Shown here: positions 36,601 to 48,600 of the stretch, piece by piece | Layout: the number at the start of each line of letters is the position of its first letter | Numbering within the stretch: position 1 is the stretch's first letter | NCBI RefSeq assembly: GCF_023065955.2 | Contig: NW_026622874.1 | Span: forward strand, 28,781,772-28,845,771 | DNA length: 64,000 nucleotides | Reading direction: 5' to 3' | From: Ursus arctos | Lineage: Eukaryota > Chordata > Mammalia > Carnivora > Ursidae | Position numbers and translations under genes: made by a program | Notes under the pieces: model-generated | The model's input: the letters and a program-made list of their open reading frames with translations, nothing else | What the model was told of the DNA's origin: nothing | Databases searched by the model: none

Positions 36601-39600
36601 GACAAGGAAGTGTGGATGAGGGCAGGGAAGTGCCTGAGCTTTTCTAGGGACGAGGGAGCAGCACATGCCCAAGCTCCTGGAAGATCCGTCCAGCATCCAG
36701 CCTGCTGGGGACGTGCCTCACCACCTCTAATAACAAATCTGTCACCTGAATCAGCCATAGCACTTTAGTGCTGTGTTAAGCCCCTTCACGGTCAGCGAGG
36801 ACCCCCAAAATGCTGCCAGGATTTGGAAGATGAACCAAAGTTCTCTGTCTCCGGCAAGCATGTGAAAGCGTGCGCAAAGCACTGAGGAGCAAACGAAGGG
36901 GCTCTCCGTGAATGAACCCTGAACTCTGGACTAACGTCAAGAGAGAGAAAACAAGGAAGGACAAGACGGGAGACACAGGCTTCCAAGCAGAAGCCGAGCT
37001 GACCTGTTTCAAAGTTGTTGAGGTGCCATTTGTTTCCCAAGAACCCCCAGAGGGGCATGTGGGAGACACAGACAGATGACCCAAGTCATGTCCTTCACTG
37101 TGCTCGAGAGAAAAACAGGCCATAGGAATGCTGACAGAGAGCAAAGAGAAAAGACAAAGATGCTGTAACTTTTGGAATTCAGGTCTGTGTTTCTTGTCTG
37201 TGTCCAAGAGTGAAATTTCCCTGCGTTCAGCAGTGTGAGCCCCATTCCTCCACCCTTCCCCACCTTCTCGGCACTTCTCTGAAATGTCACATGGTTAAGA
37301 ACAAAGGAAAACAAAGAGCACACTGTCCTCTGATTTGGACAGGCCCAGAGGCCAGTCACAAGTGTATCCCTCACAATCCCAAAAGAATTGATTAATCCAG
37401 GAAAGCCTAAAGTAGTGTTTGGGTTTATACAATTGCGCAGGGACGCGGCTACTGTGTAAAGCAAGATGGCCTCCGCCCGTGTGTGGAGTCTGAAGGTGGC
37501 TAGTCCGCCCAGGGAAGGGCCCGTGGGCTCTCCCTCCCTGATCCTCCCAGCAAATCCCCAACAACTGCTCACCCCCATTAAACTCACAGGAGGCTCTGCC
37601 CAACAGCTGTGCCTGACTCCTGCCACAGAAGAGTCCCCGGAGCCATCTGCCGCTTCCAGTCCGTTCTGCCCTCCAGCTGGGCTCCCTGGACACACATCTC
37701 ATCTGCTTTGTGAGGAGCAGGAAGGAGGTAGGACAGAACTGTGGGGGAAGGGCCACAATAGGGCTCAAGTTCCCATTTTTCAAATGTCAGTCTGGGCACC
37801 TGTGGACAATCTCTTTCAGACGAGGCCGGCCAGTGCCCTGCAGACTGCAGAGGGCCAGAAACACCCCTTCTCATGAACGTGTCCAGGAGACCAAGCCCAC
37901 AGACTGCACCTGTCCGCCTGTCCCCAGTCTGATTCTGAGCCACCGGTCCTTCCGCTGACGTCACGCTAGCCCCTTTCTCTCCTGGATTTCCTTCCAGCTC
38001 TCTAACTTTCCTTCTTCGTCTCTGTCACGGGCTCATTGTGTCCAACTAAACCAAAAAAGGGTGAGATTTAGTCCTTGAACTTCTCTTCTCGCTCCTTAGA
38101 CAGCAGCTACCACTCCCTGAATACTCGCAGCTCCCCAATTTCTATTTCCAGTGCAGAGCCCTCTCCCGAGCATCACACCCTGGATACCCCACCCCGACAT
38201 CCCACCCCTCCCCACGTCTCAAATTGAACATACTCAAATCTGAACTCCTCTCCCCATAAATCTGACTCTCCCCACAAGTCCTTCCCTTGGGCTGCAGCAC
38301 ACTTACCAGATCACCCTGTTTTCCAAGCAGGAAATGTGGGCTCGTTGCCTCTGTCTCCTCCCACACGTAGAGCTAATCAGCCCACATGTGGTGTTGATGA
38401 CCCCAGCTCCTTCCTCCACCTTCCTGGCTACGGGGCCGAAGTATCTCACCTCTCGGTTGCCCTCATCCCTCCAGCCCATCCTCCACAAACTGTCACCCAA
38501 TCCAGAAACCGTAATGGCTGACTCCTTCCTCATCAACTCCTGCACTCAGTTGGCCTCTAAGTCCTGGAAATTCTATCTCCTTGATGTCCCCTCACCTCCA
38601 TTCCCCTGGCCAGGACCATGGCTCAAGCATCTCCATTTCCCTCAGGGAGCGGCCCCAACTGGCTTTGCAGATCCAGCACCTTCTCCAGTCCGCCCTTCAG
38701 TCTGCCAGAAGAGCTACCTCTCTAATATGCATGCCTGATCGTGTCGTGCCTCTGCTGCAGAGCCTCCACGGGGGCTGCCCTTGCCTTCCGGAGGAGGGTC
38801 ATACTCAGCACGGCATTCCACGGCCCACCTGGTCTTTCCTGGGACCACCTCCCAAGTTCATGTCTTGCTGCGTCCCCTTGGTCACCGTCCCTTCCAGCCA
38901 TCCACCGCAAACGACTGCAAGTTTCTTTGCTCCTCTACCAGATCATATTCTGTTGCCTTCTGATGCCAGTAAGTCAGCGCCATCACAGCTTTTCTGGACC
39001 ATATTTCCCACAGGCTGAGGAGCCAGGAGTCTGGCAGAAAGGGGAACAGAAAGTATGGGAGAGCCCAGACCCTTGTTTCAGCTCTACGTTCCGCAGAGTC
39101 AAGACGCTATGCCATTGCTTGGTCTCCTCCACAATCCATTCTTAGAACTTTCCCCAGAGATGCGTTTGGATAACCCCACTTCCCCTCGAGTATCTACTAT
39201 CCTGTTGAAATGCCAGAGACATGCAAAAAATAATGATACATGCTCTCTGGGCAGTCCCTCTAAGTTGGAATTCTCCCATTGACTAGTGGATCTGGCCTGT
39301 GAGCTGGGCCTGGTGCAGCTAACAGTTTACATTGACGATGAACCAAGGAACCAAGCTCTGATTTGGTTCAACTGCAGAAAGTGAAAGTTAAAGAGAAGCA
39401 CCAGGGGAGCTGGATACTTTCCCCGAAGGAGACAATGCATATCACCTCTGTGAGTCTAGGACAACGAAGGCACAATGGGCCCCATAGTGAGACCACCCTC
39501 TATGGAGTAAACTTGAGCAAACATAACTTCAAGGATACATGCCCAGGATGACAGCTTCAAGGCATTTGATAGGCAAGGACTCCCGAGTCATTTCTTTCGC

Positions 39601-42600
39601 TGTTTCCATTAACCTGTAGGGTAGAGCACAGCAAACCATCTCACGACTTATTTGATTATGCAGTCTGTCTGTCGGTCAATCCATCAAGGTGCCTGTCTCC
39701 ACACCCAGTGCCATGCATCATTAGAGAGGGAAAGGACAGAGCTCACTATGCAGGACGCCGCAGCCAAAGGACATCTGGACCCGGCCGAACTAAATGCCTA
39801 AATTCTCCACTCCTCTCCCCAAGAGTTAGTTCCTGGAGGTTAGTGCCTGTATGCGACAGCATCCTCTCATTGCCCTAGGACAAGGGGCATTACAAAGAGC
39901 AAGGAAAGGAGGCCACATAAAGCAAACTTCAGGGCCGCCTGGGGGGCTCAGTTGGTTAAGTGTCCAACTCTTGATCCCAGCTCAGGTCTTTATCCCAGGG
40001 TTGTGAGTTCAACCCCTGCATTGGGCTCTACGCTGTGCGTGGAGCCTACTTAAATGATATACTCTGAAACTGCATTGCCAAAAAGAAGCCTGAAATTGTG
40101 TGATGCTGGGCTTGAAGCCTACTCAAAAAACAAAAACCAACTTCACAGGCCTCCTGCACCCCTGTAAGAGTTAGTCTCCCCCATGGAGCTTAGCTGTCAA
40201 AGTGGCCCATCCCCTAGCCCCTAGCCCCACTGCCAACCTGGCCCTGGGGCACCCCCGCACTCCCACCCCTTACGTACCAGGATGTTAGAGCAGGGGATAC
40301 AGGGATAAAGGGTGGGAAAGGGAGCTGGCAGCTTTCGAGGAGAGAGGTCCCCTGGCCCACAGATCATGCACCACTTACCCACTCAGCGGTCTCATTTTCC
40401 TAATTTCAAAGAACTGGGTCCCTGTATGATTGTATCTGTGTGAAGTATGTAAAGGGAAAGTGACAGAAAACTCCAAAGGACCCGGTGATCCAGCAGAGGA
40501 AGCTATGCATTGATTTCTTAAAGGGATGAGGAATGAAGAGTGAGGGGCTTTCTGGAAAGTGTCCAGTAGCCAGAAAGTAGCCAAGAGCCTCTTACTTCTC
40601 ACTGCCCTTCCCTGAAAATCTAATTTCTAACTTATGCTTCAAAACACCTCGGACCTTTATAATAGTTTTTTTCAATCTGCTCTGTGTTCTGTTTAGTTGA
40701 ATACATGTCTTCATTCACTTATGAAACTACAAACTCTTTGGGAGTTAGGACCATTTATTTATTATCTTTATATCACCCACAAAGCCTGGCACAAGTTCAA
40801 CATATACCAGTTAGCAAATATTATTAAATGAATGAGGAATAAGTGAATAGGTGGGTGGACAGGTGGATGGATAAATGGCTGGATTGGTGGAAGGGTGGAT
40901 GGAAGAATAGAAGGAAGGAGGATGAATGGAATTGACGGAATGGAAAGGTCGGTGGATGGATGTATATAGATGGATGGATGAATGGATGGATCGTTGGATG
41001 GATGGTTGGCGGATGGAAAGAATGAATAGAATGGAAGGGTGATGGATTGGAAGGGTGGATGGATGGATAGATAGAAGAGTTGAGGTGGATGGATGGATGG
41101 ATGGGTGGATGGATGGATAGATAGAAGAGTTGAGGTGGATGGATGGATGGATGGGTGGATGGATGGATAGATAGAAGAGTTGAGGTGGATGGATGGATGG
41201 ATGGATGGATGGGTGGATGGATAAATGGATGGAAGGGGTGGATGGAATGGAAGGGAGGATGAAATGGAAAGGTGGACGGATGGTGGGTAAGCAGGTGGGT
41301 GGCTGGACGGACAGATGGATGGATGGAAGGAAAGGATGATGGATAGAAGGGTGGGTGGATGGCAGTATGGTTTCTTAATAGTGCACAGTCTCTGCAGCAA
41401 AGCTTACTGTGGAGACATCACCTTCATTTCACTGGACTGATACTAGACCATGGTTATTAAGTCTGAGAAGATGACACTATTACCCACAACTTGGGAGTTA
41501 GCTGGTTGTCCAGAAAAGTGTCAGGGACTGGCAAGCCTGCACCAGGTCATTCTGAAGGAGACCAAAGATTCCCTGATGTCATGCTCTAGGAAACTAGATC
41601 TTGATTTTTTTCAGAGCCTAAAGAAAAGTTGCTTTACACATTTCTCTTTCCTGCCTCAAACAAAATCCTATAGAAAAAAGTGCATGTTGGGAAGGTGCTA
41701 ATGAATCAAGAAGTTGTAACCTGGCAGGAGGTATGACAGTAGATGTGTGACCCTACAGTGGGACAGGCAGTGGCCGAGGGTGGCGCTGAGCACCCTCCCG
41801 GGGAAGGTTAGGATTCCCTCCCGACAGGCATGCCTGACCACTCAGACACAAGCACACGTAACAACTACCGGAGGGTGGGGGGTGGGGGCTCATTATAAGC
41901 TGACTCTGGGCTCCACCCCTGGACATTCCAATTTCAGACCATGGTCCTAACCCTCGATGTCATTCAGAGTCACCCCGCCTTGGGCTGTTGTGATGGACGT
42001 TCCAGGGTGAGAGCCAGAAGATGAATTTAACAAGCTCGCCGAGCTGTAATTATCAGCACGAGCCATAAGAGAGCCCATCACAGTATGTAGGCTTGCCCAG
42101 TTTTTGAAAAATACAATATAAAAAAACCGTCGAGGGAAAAGAGAAAACAAGGGGCTATGTAACCTCATTGTGAAGCAATTTTTTTACTTGACCAAAGATC
42201 TTATTCAAACAGTGATATTTCTGGTACATTTAAAGTAGAATTCAGTGGGCAAAAATTGCACCTGTATGCCTTTCTCCCTGTTCATAAATCTAGTCTATAC
42301 ACCTAGTGTATAAAGTGAGACAAACCCATAATAAAATAACAAAAAAGTGCCCGGCCTTCCTTTCTCAGTTCCTTGCAGTTATGAGTCCCAGAAAGTGAGC
42401 TGGGGTGGGAAGCCTCTTGTAAACAGCCTTCAGAATGACAGACTGAGCCCGAGCCGACTCTCAGAAGGCCTCTCCCCATGCAGCAGAGCTCAGGAGGCAC
42501 CTGTCTTTCCAGAAGCCCATGCAAGATCAGCACTCCTGATGGCCAACACTCTGAAGCTGTCAGAAGGGAGGGCAGGATTTGTCTTTTCACGTCCCCAAAA

Positions 42601-45600
42601 GAGCACGTCTATAGTCAGGGCTGGCCTGGTAGCCAAGCATGCGTTACTGTGTCCAGGACAAAGCCGTAGGAAGTCTCAAGGACCTAAATACAGGCATGCC
42701 TCATTTTACCGCCCTTCGCTTTACTGCCCTTTGCAGACACTGTGGTTTCTTGTTTAGTGTTGTTTTGGGTTTTTTTTACAAACTGAAGATTTGTGGCAAC
42801 CCTGCATCCAGCAAGTCTGTCGGCACCATTTTTCCAATACCATGTGCTCCCTTGGTGTCTCTGTGTCACATTTTGGCAATGCTCACATGTCAAACTTTTT
42901 CATTATTATTATAATGTGTTGTGGTGACCTGTGACCAGCGATTGAGACTCACTGGAAGCTCAGAGGACGGTTAGCATTTCTTGACAATAAAAGCTTTTAA
43001 ATTAAGGGACGTAGACTGCTGTTTTAGATGTGTTATTGCACGCTTTATGTTATTCTAGATATGTTATAGGGCAGTGTCAACATGACTTTTACATGCCCTG
43101 GAAACCAAAGAATTCACTGGACTCGCTTTATTGTCATATTCGCTCTCTTGCAGTGGTCTGGAACCAGACCTGCAATGTCTCCAAGGTGTGCCTGTAAAAG
43201 TCTGGTCAGAAGAGAAAACACAGAGGTCACACTCTGTCTTCTTTGTGCAGTGGCTCAGACAACCAGGCGACCGGGGTATGATCCCAGCAGCCTGCGGCGC
43301 TTTCCCTTTTCCGGCCCTCTCTGCAGTCAGTGATCTAGGTCAGTGACCTTCATCATGGGTCAGAGAAGAAAATGAAAAAGCAGATCCTTCAGGCAAACTG
43401 TGAAAAGTTGGCTGAGAACGTGCTGTGGGGTTTATGGGAGAATGAGCAAATGATACGAGAAGCACATGCACATTTGCCCCTAATAGGGCATTCCCAGCCA
43501 GGCTCATTCCCTTTCACCTCTGGCTGCATGATCCTTGCGAAGATCATGTCCTAGATAGAAGTGGGGAGCCGTTCTAGTTTCTGTCACCTTCTGGAATGTT
43601 CTGTGAGGAGTCAGTCACACCCAAGAAGGCTTGGCTCTTGGGGTCCAAGGCTATCCTGGCAGAAGTTTATGCTGCGCTCCCCAGGGGTCCCAGTCTGGGG
43701 ATCAGCACCAATAGCAGATATCCTGTTCAGGGTTAAGGCTGTTGGCTTCACCCCTGGAGGCTGGTGTCACCTCCCCCTCTACTATTGTTTCAGGATTCCA
43801 CTGGGAAGATGCCATGCAGGGGAGTTCATCATCTGTGAAGGGGGCACTGAGAGGCTAATGAGGTAATCTGCCTACTGAAATCAGTAGCAATTGGCATTAC
43901 CCCCCTCTGGTATGCCCTTCCCTTCAGAGAAGACATAAAAATCCACAGGAAAGATTCTTGCACATAGCACAGAGAGGAAGGGCCTCTGCTGGGCACGTGG
44001 GACATGTGTGCGGTGCCCCATGGACTCCTTTCTGCTGAATTCTATGTCTTTCGGGACAAAGGACAGAGGTCAGCAGAGAACTGACCTCTTGGACAATGTG
44101 CTGGGGGCTAGGGTGCCAACAGCTGCATCAGTAGGGCATCTGATGCTGGCTTCGTTCTGAGATGTTCACGGACGTGGGCGAACGGTCTGTCCGTCTCACA
44201 GACACCTCTGACAGCCCAGCTCCCATCTGATTCCTATTCCTGAAAAAAGTACCAGCAGTGGCCAATGAACCAGCCGCCTCTGCTCCTTTGCTCTTACAGT
44301 GCTGCTGGTGCGGGCCCACAGAAGAGATCTAATCCTGGCTACAGACAAGCCAAAGACACTGGCAGAGAGAAGGACCAGAGTCCACTGGTCTGAATTCAGC
44401 CTGAACCCACGGGGCTTCTCCATGCTTCTCCAAGCTCACATGAGGGGAGAGGACCCCCATCCCAGGGCCCCATTTCTTCCTGAGGAAGGGAGCAAGGCTG
44501 CTGGTCTGGGGCACCTAGGGAGCCAAAGGCAGCACCGGGTGGATCTTCTACAGATTATGAGCGGTCAGGATGAAGGCAGGAAAGTGAGAAAGGAAAGAAA
44601 AAGAGCAGAAAGAAGCTCAGGAGAGAAGAGGGAGAAAGACAGACCATAGAGGAAGAGAGGAGGAGGGAAACAAAGATGACTGAGGAGGGGAGAGGGGAAA
44701 GGGAAGAGGAAGGAAGGAAGAGGGGCTCCAGGTGGGCACCGCTGCCTCACCGTGCCTTGCCGTCCTGGCCCGCACCTGCCTAACGGGGGAAGGGTCTGAT
44801 CATTGCAAGTCCCTCCCCTATCATCATGCCTTCCAGAGGCACACTGGGGCATCCCTCTATGCCCGGCCTCACCAACCTTAGAGAGCATTTGCTGACCAGC
44901 TGGGGACAGACCTGCCACCAGGCTCAAGATCGCCACGCCCGTGCCCTGGCTGGGTCTGCCCAGACCCTAGTCGGAAGGATACTGTAGTGTCTTCATGTAG
45001 GTCTGGATTGCCTGCAGCCAGTCTGGGATCGTCATCGACAGCCTGTAGTTTGGAACCTGGGGTACTGAAGGCTGCAAAGAAGTAGAGAGAACTCTTCATC
45101 AAGGAGATGCTCCGGGACCCCAGGTCTGAGGGCAGCCACGGGGCTGAAAGCACCAGAGAGCTGCTCCTGACAGCAGACGGCCCCTGCACCAGGTTTCCCC
45201 AGACCACGTGGTCCCTTGCCGAAGTTCTGCTTCTCTGAGTTCCCTCCATGCACTGTGCCCTGGGCACCATGGCTCTCTCTGGCCCTCTGTGGGTTGTGAA
45301 TGTGAACACAGCCTGCCTCCCCACGGGAGCCTCAGCGTCGTCTCCTTGAAGGCAAGGACCATGTCCTACAGTGTCTGCCACTCAGCCTGGCCCAGGATGT
45401 TCACAGGCATGCCCCGGGACCCCTCACATTTTTACTGCATGACTATACCTTCTGCTGCATGGCTGGTATGACCCATTATATTCCAGGACACCACCGAATA
45501 CAAGATGTCTGGTGCCCTGAAGAAATGCAGCATGGCCCCACACGTGTCATCTCTCCTCAACACCATGCCCGTCGCGGCCCTTCCCTGAGTTTGGACAAGT

Positions 45601-48600
45601 GGATTAGAAAAGATTTCCCTCTTGCCCTGACTTTTCCCAGGTGAGTGCAGTCCCTCTGACTCATGAGCCATCTTACCCTTTCACCCCTTACAGCTGACCA
45701 GGCACCTCTTGTTTTCCTCGCCTGCCCCTTGGTCACCACCCACCGAGTGTCTGCGACTGAGCGCACAAAGTTCTAACACTACTGGGAAAAGAAAGGAGCA
45801 ACAGCAGGCAAGGACTGCAAAGAGGGAGGTAAGTGCCTCTTCTCAGGAATTTAGAGCGAAGACCCCAGCTCTGAGACACCAGGCCGCTCTGAGCACCCCT
45901 GCCAGCGAGGCCAAGAGCAAGAATGAGCAGGGCCTTCGAAGCCAGCCCTTCCTTTCCTGGGAAGCAAGGGACGGTGTGTGCTTTCTCCTCCCTCTATGCT
46001 TCTCAGTCTTTTAAGCTTGGCCTCCGGCGGGGCGGGGCTGTTGGTGACAGAGAGGCTCGGTCCCCCGTGAGCCTGTGGCTCTGGCAGAGCTGCCGCCAGG
46101 AAGGAAAGGGGAGGCTCCTCCAGGCTTAAGCCACTTAGGGAGGAGCAGAAGGGGCCACAGGACGGATTAGTTCATCCTTGAGAAAACAGGGAAAGGGAGG
46201 CCCTGGGGATTTAGTGCTTAGATGATGGAAGGAGAAGCCGCTGGTGGAGAGACTCGGGGACAGTGCCGGGCAGCCTGGCTGGGCACCAGAGACAAACACC
46301 GCCGAAGGACATGCCCTGGCACTCTCCCTGCACTCCAGGCTCAGGCCCCCGCAGTAAGGCTGGAGGGTGCCCTGCCCCTGGGCCTGCGGCGGGGCCCCTT
46401 GCTTACTTCTAGGCCTTCCACACCTTCTGCATCTTTCGCTGCATTTACTTAAAATGCTCCTTGACATTCGCTTCCTCTCAGTGCTTCTCTTTCCTCTTGG
46501 CTTTGCAACTTTCTACGTCACGGCAACTGCCCCTTCAGCAGAAAGGAAACTAGTCACACGTCCTATTTCGCAGCCAAGGTGCTGAGTGTGTGTGTGAATG
46601 TGAGGGGGGGTGTGTACACGCATGCACAGCTGTTCTGCAAACTACATTTTGTTTACAACATATCCACTCAAATCACATTTCTGTCTTGGAGAGTAATTGT
46701 GGGGAGCAAAATATTCCCCCGTGACCATTCACTCACGTGACCCTTCCACACGTTCAGGTGCACGTGCACACCGATGAGATGTATGTATGATGTATTATGA
46801 AATGTATCCTTATATTCCTGCCCTTACAAACACTAGAAGTGTCAATCTTGTCCTTGCTTTTGCAGTAACAGCCACTGATCTGCCCATACCTGGAATTCTG
46901 TGTAAGAATTTGCCAGAGATTTCACAGAGAAGTGAGGAGAGAAGGGGAGATGTGACAAACATTTCTTTAGCACCTGCTATGTTCCAAGCTCTAGTCCAGG
47001 GGGAGGAAACACAGAGATGGAGGAAGAAAGGAGGGAAATTAGACAGCACAACATATTTCTACACAGAAAAGTGCTGTTTGTACCTATTTAATACAAAAGA
47101 TGGTAAGCATGGGGAAATGACCCCCCCTCCCAAGAATCACCAGTCACCTAAGGGATCCTCAGAGGGGTGTCCCTTGGTCACAGCCTTGCCATAGCCACAG
47201 GGACTTGGTTCAGAGGTGGCTATGGGGGCCAACCACCAAATTATTTCAACTCCCCCAAGCCCAACAGAGCCCACAAGAGCCAGATGGTGGGGTAGGAGTC
47301 ACGCAGCAGCTGGTCCTCAGAATAGCAGCCCGGTGGCGCCCAAGGGCTTTTAAAAACAGCTGCCTGGTTACCTCAGGCCCGGCTGAGAGAGTGCAGGCGC
47401 TGTGGCCACATTCCACAAGCCCAGCTGGGGATCAGGGCTGTGGTGGGGAGAGGAGCTGAGACAGCTGAGGGGCTGATGTCATCAGACTACAACTCACCCT
47501 GCTGTCTGGGAGAGCTGGCTGGGGCTCAGGCTGGGGGCTGGCGCCCAACCAGCACTTCAGGTCACCGATGCCCCCACAGGACGATGGACCAGGCGGCCCC
47601 CTTGGCCAGTAATATTGAGACAGACACAAGATCCAAGTCCCTGCTCCGTCACCTACTGGCTGCGGACCCTGTCGAGCTCCATGACGTCTCTAAGCTTCTG
47701 TTTCTTTCCTGATAAAATAGGAGAATATCACCTACTTCAGACCTTCTGGGCCGGTTGTGAAGACTGTGGGACCTAATGTACAAAGCAGGCAACTGGGGAT
47801 TGGCACTTGGTACTCTAGAAGGGTAGGCTATGTTATTATTCATCAACGATGTGTTTTCGGGACCTAGACTGGGGAAGCCTGAATGGTCTTCGCTTCTGGA
47901 ACTGGAAGACAGAATCAGCAGGACTTGAGTCTCTGCACACTCAACATGGAACATCATGAAGATGCCTTCTCACCCTAATGGAAGAGGAGAACACATCCAC
48001 TTCCCCCTTGGGGACACATCTTGACCATGAGCTAATATCCTTAATTCATGAACAGTTCATACAAAGTTATAAGAAAATACTTCAGGGGCGCCTGGCTGGC
48101 TCAGTCGGTAAAGCATGCGACTCTTGATCTCCGGGGTCATGAGTTTGAGCCCCACATTGGGTGTAGCTTATTTTTAAAAATGTGGTCAATACATACAATG
48201 GAATATTATTTGGCCTTAAAAAAGGACATTTTGACACAAGCTACCACATGGATGAACCTTGAGGCCATGCTAAGTGAAATAAGCAAAACATAAAAGGACA
48301 AATATCATATGATACCTCTTACACAGTCGTCCCCCTTTATCCACGGGGCGTATGTTCTGAGACCCCCCCACGGACGCCTAAATCTGCAGAGAGTGCCAAA
48401 CTCTATATATACCATGTCATTTCCCATGCATACATATGCCTATGGTAATGTTTCATTTATAAATTAGGCACGGTAAGGAGATGAAAACTATCAATAAAAT
48501 AGAACAAGGATAACAATTTACTGGAATAAAAATTACGTGAATATGATCTTTCTCAAAATCTCTTATTGTAGTGAGCTCATCCTTCTTGAGATAGGAGGTG

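Larger units (their letters stand above)
31622..39538 (-). other. VASH2 introns around exon 5
   Basis: Intron 31622-32800 has no recognised feature. Intron 33183-39538 holds a CAN-SINE (33655-33844), an L1 3' end (about 35625-36246) and an L2-like block (about 38140-38960). The short intron 39614-40378 contains a diverged CAN-SINE. Confidence 0.7.
40436..44982 (-). other. VASH2 intron 2
   Basis: GT-AG intron. It holds an L2 scrap (40725-40835), the GGAT minisatellite (about 40845-41370), a Tigger1-type MITE (42691-43194) and a purine-rich tract (about 44568-44742). Nothing else is recognised. Confidence 0.75.

Noticed and set aside
40768..41400. 210-codon - strand Pro/Ser/His/Ile repeat frame
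   Set aside because: It is a translation of the GGAT minisatellite, open because the tetramer lacks stop codons in that frame.
43240..43330. Stretch resembling a SINE box (GGGGTATGATCCCAGCAGCC)
   Set aside because: Only a short partial match, with no tail or flanks; it is just outside the Tigger1 MITE.
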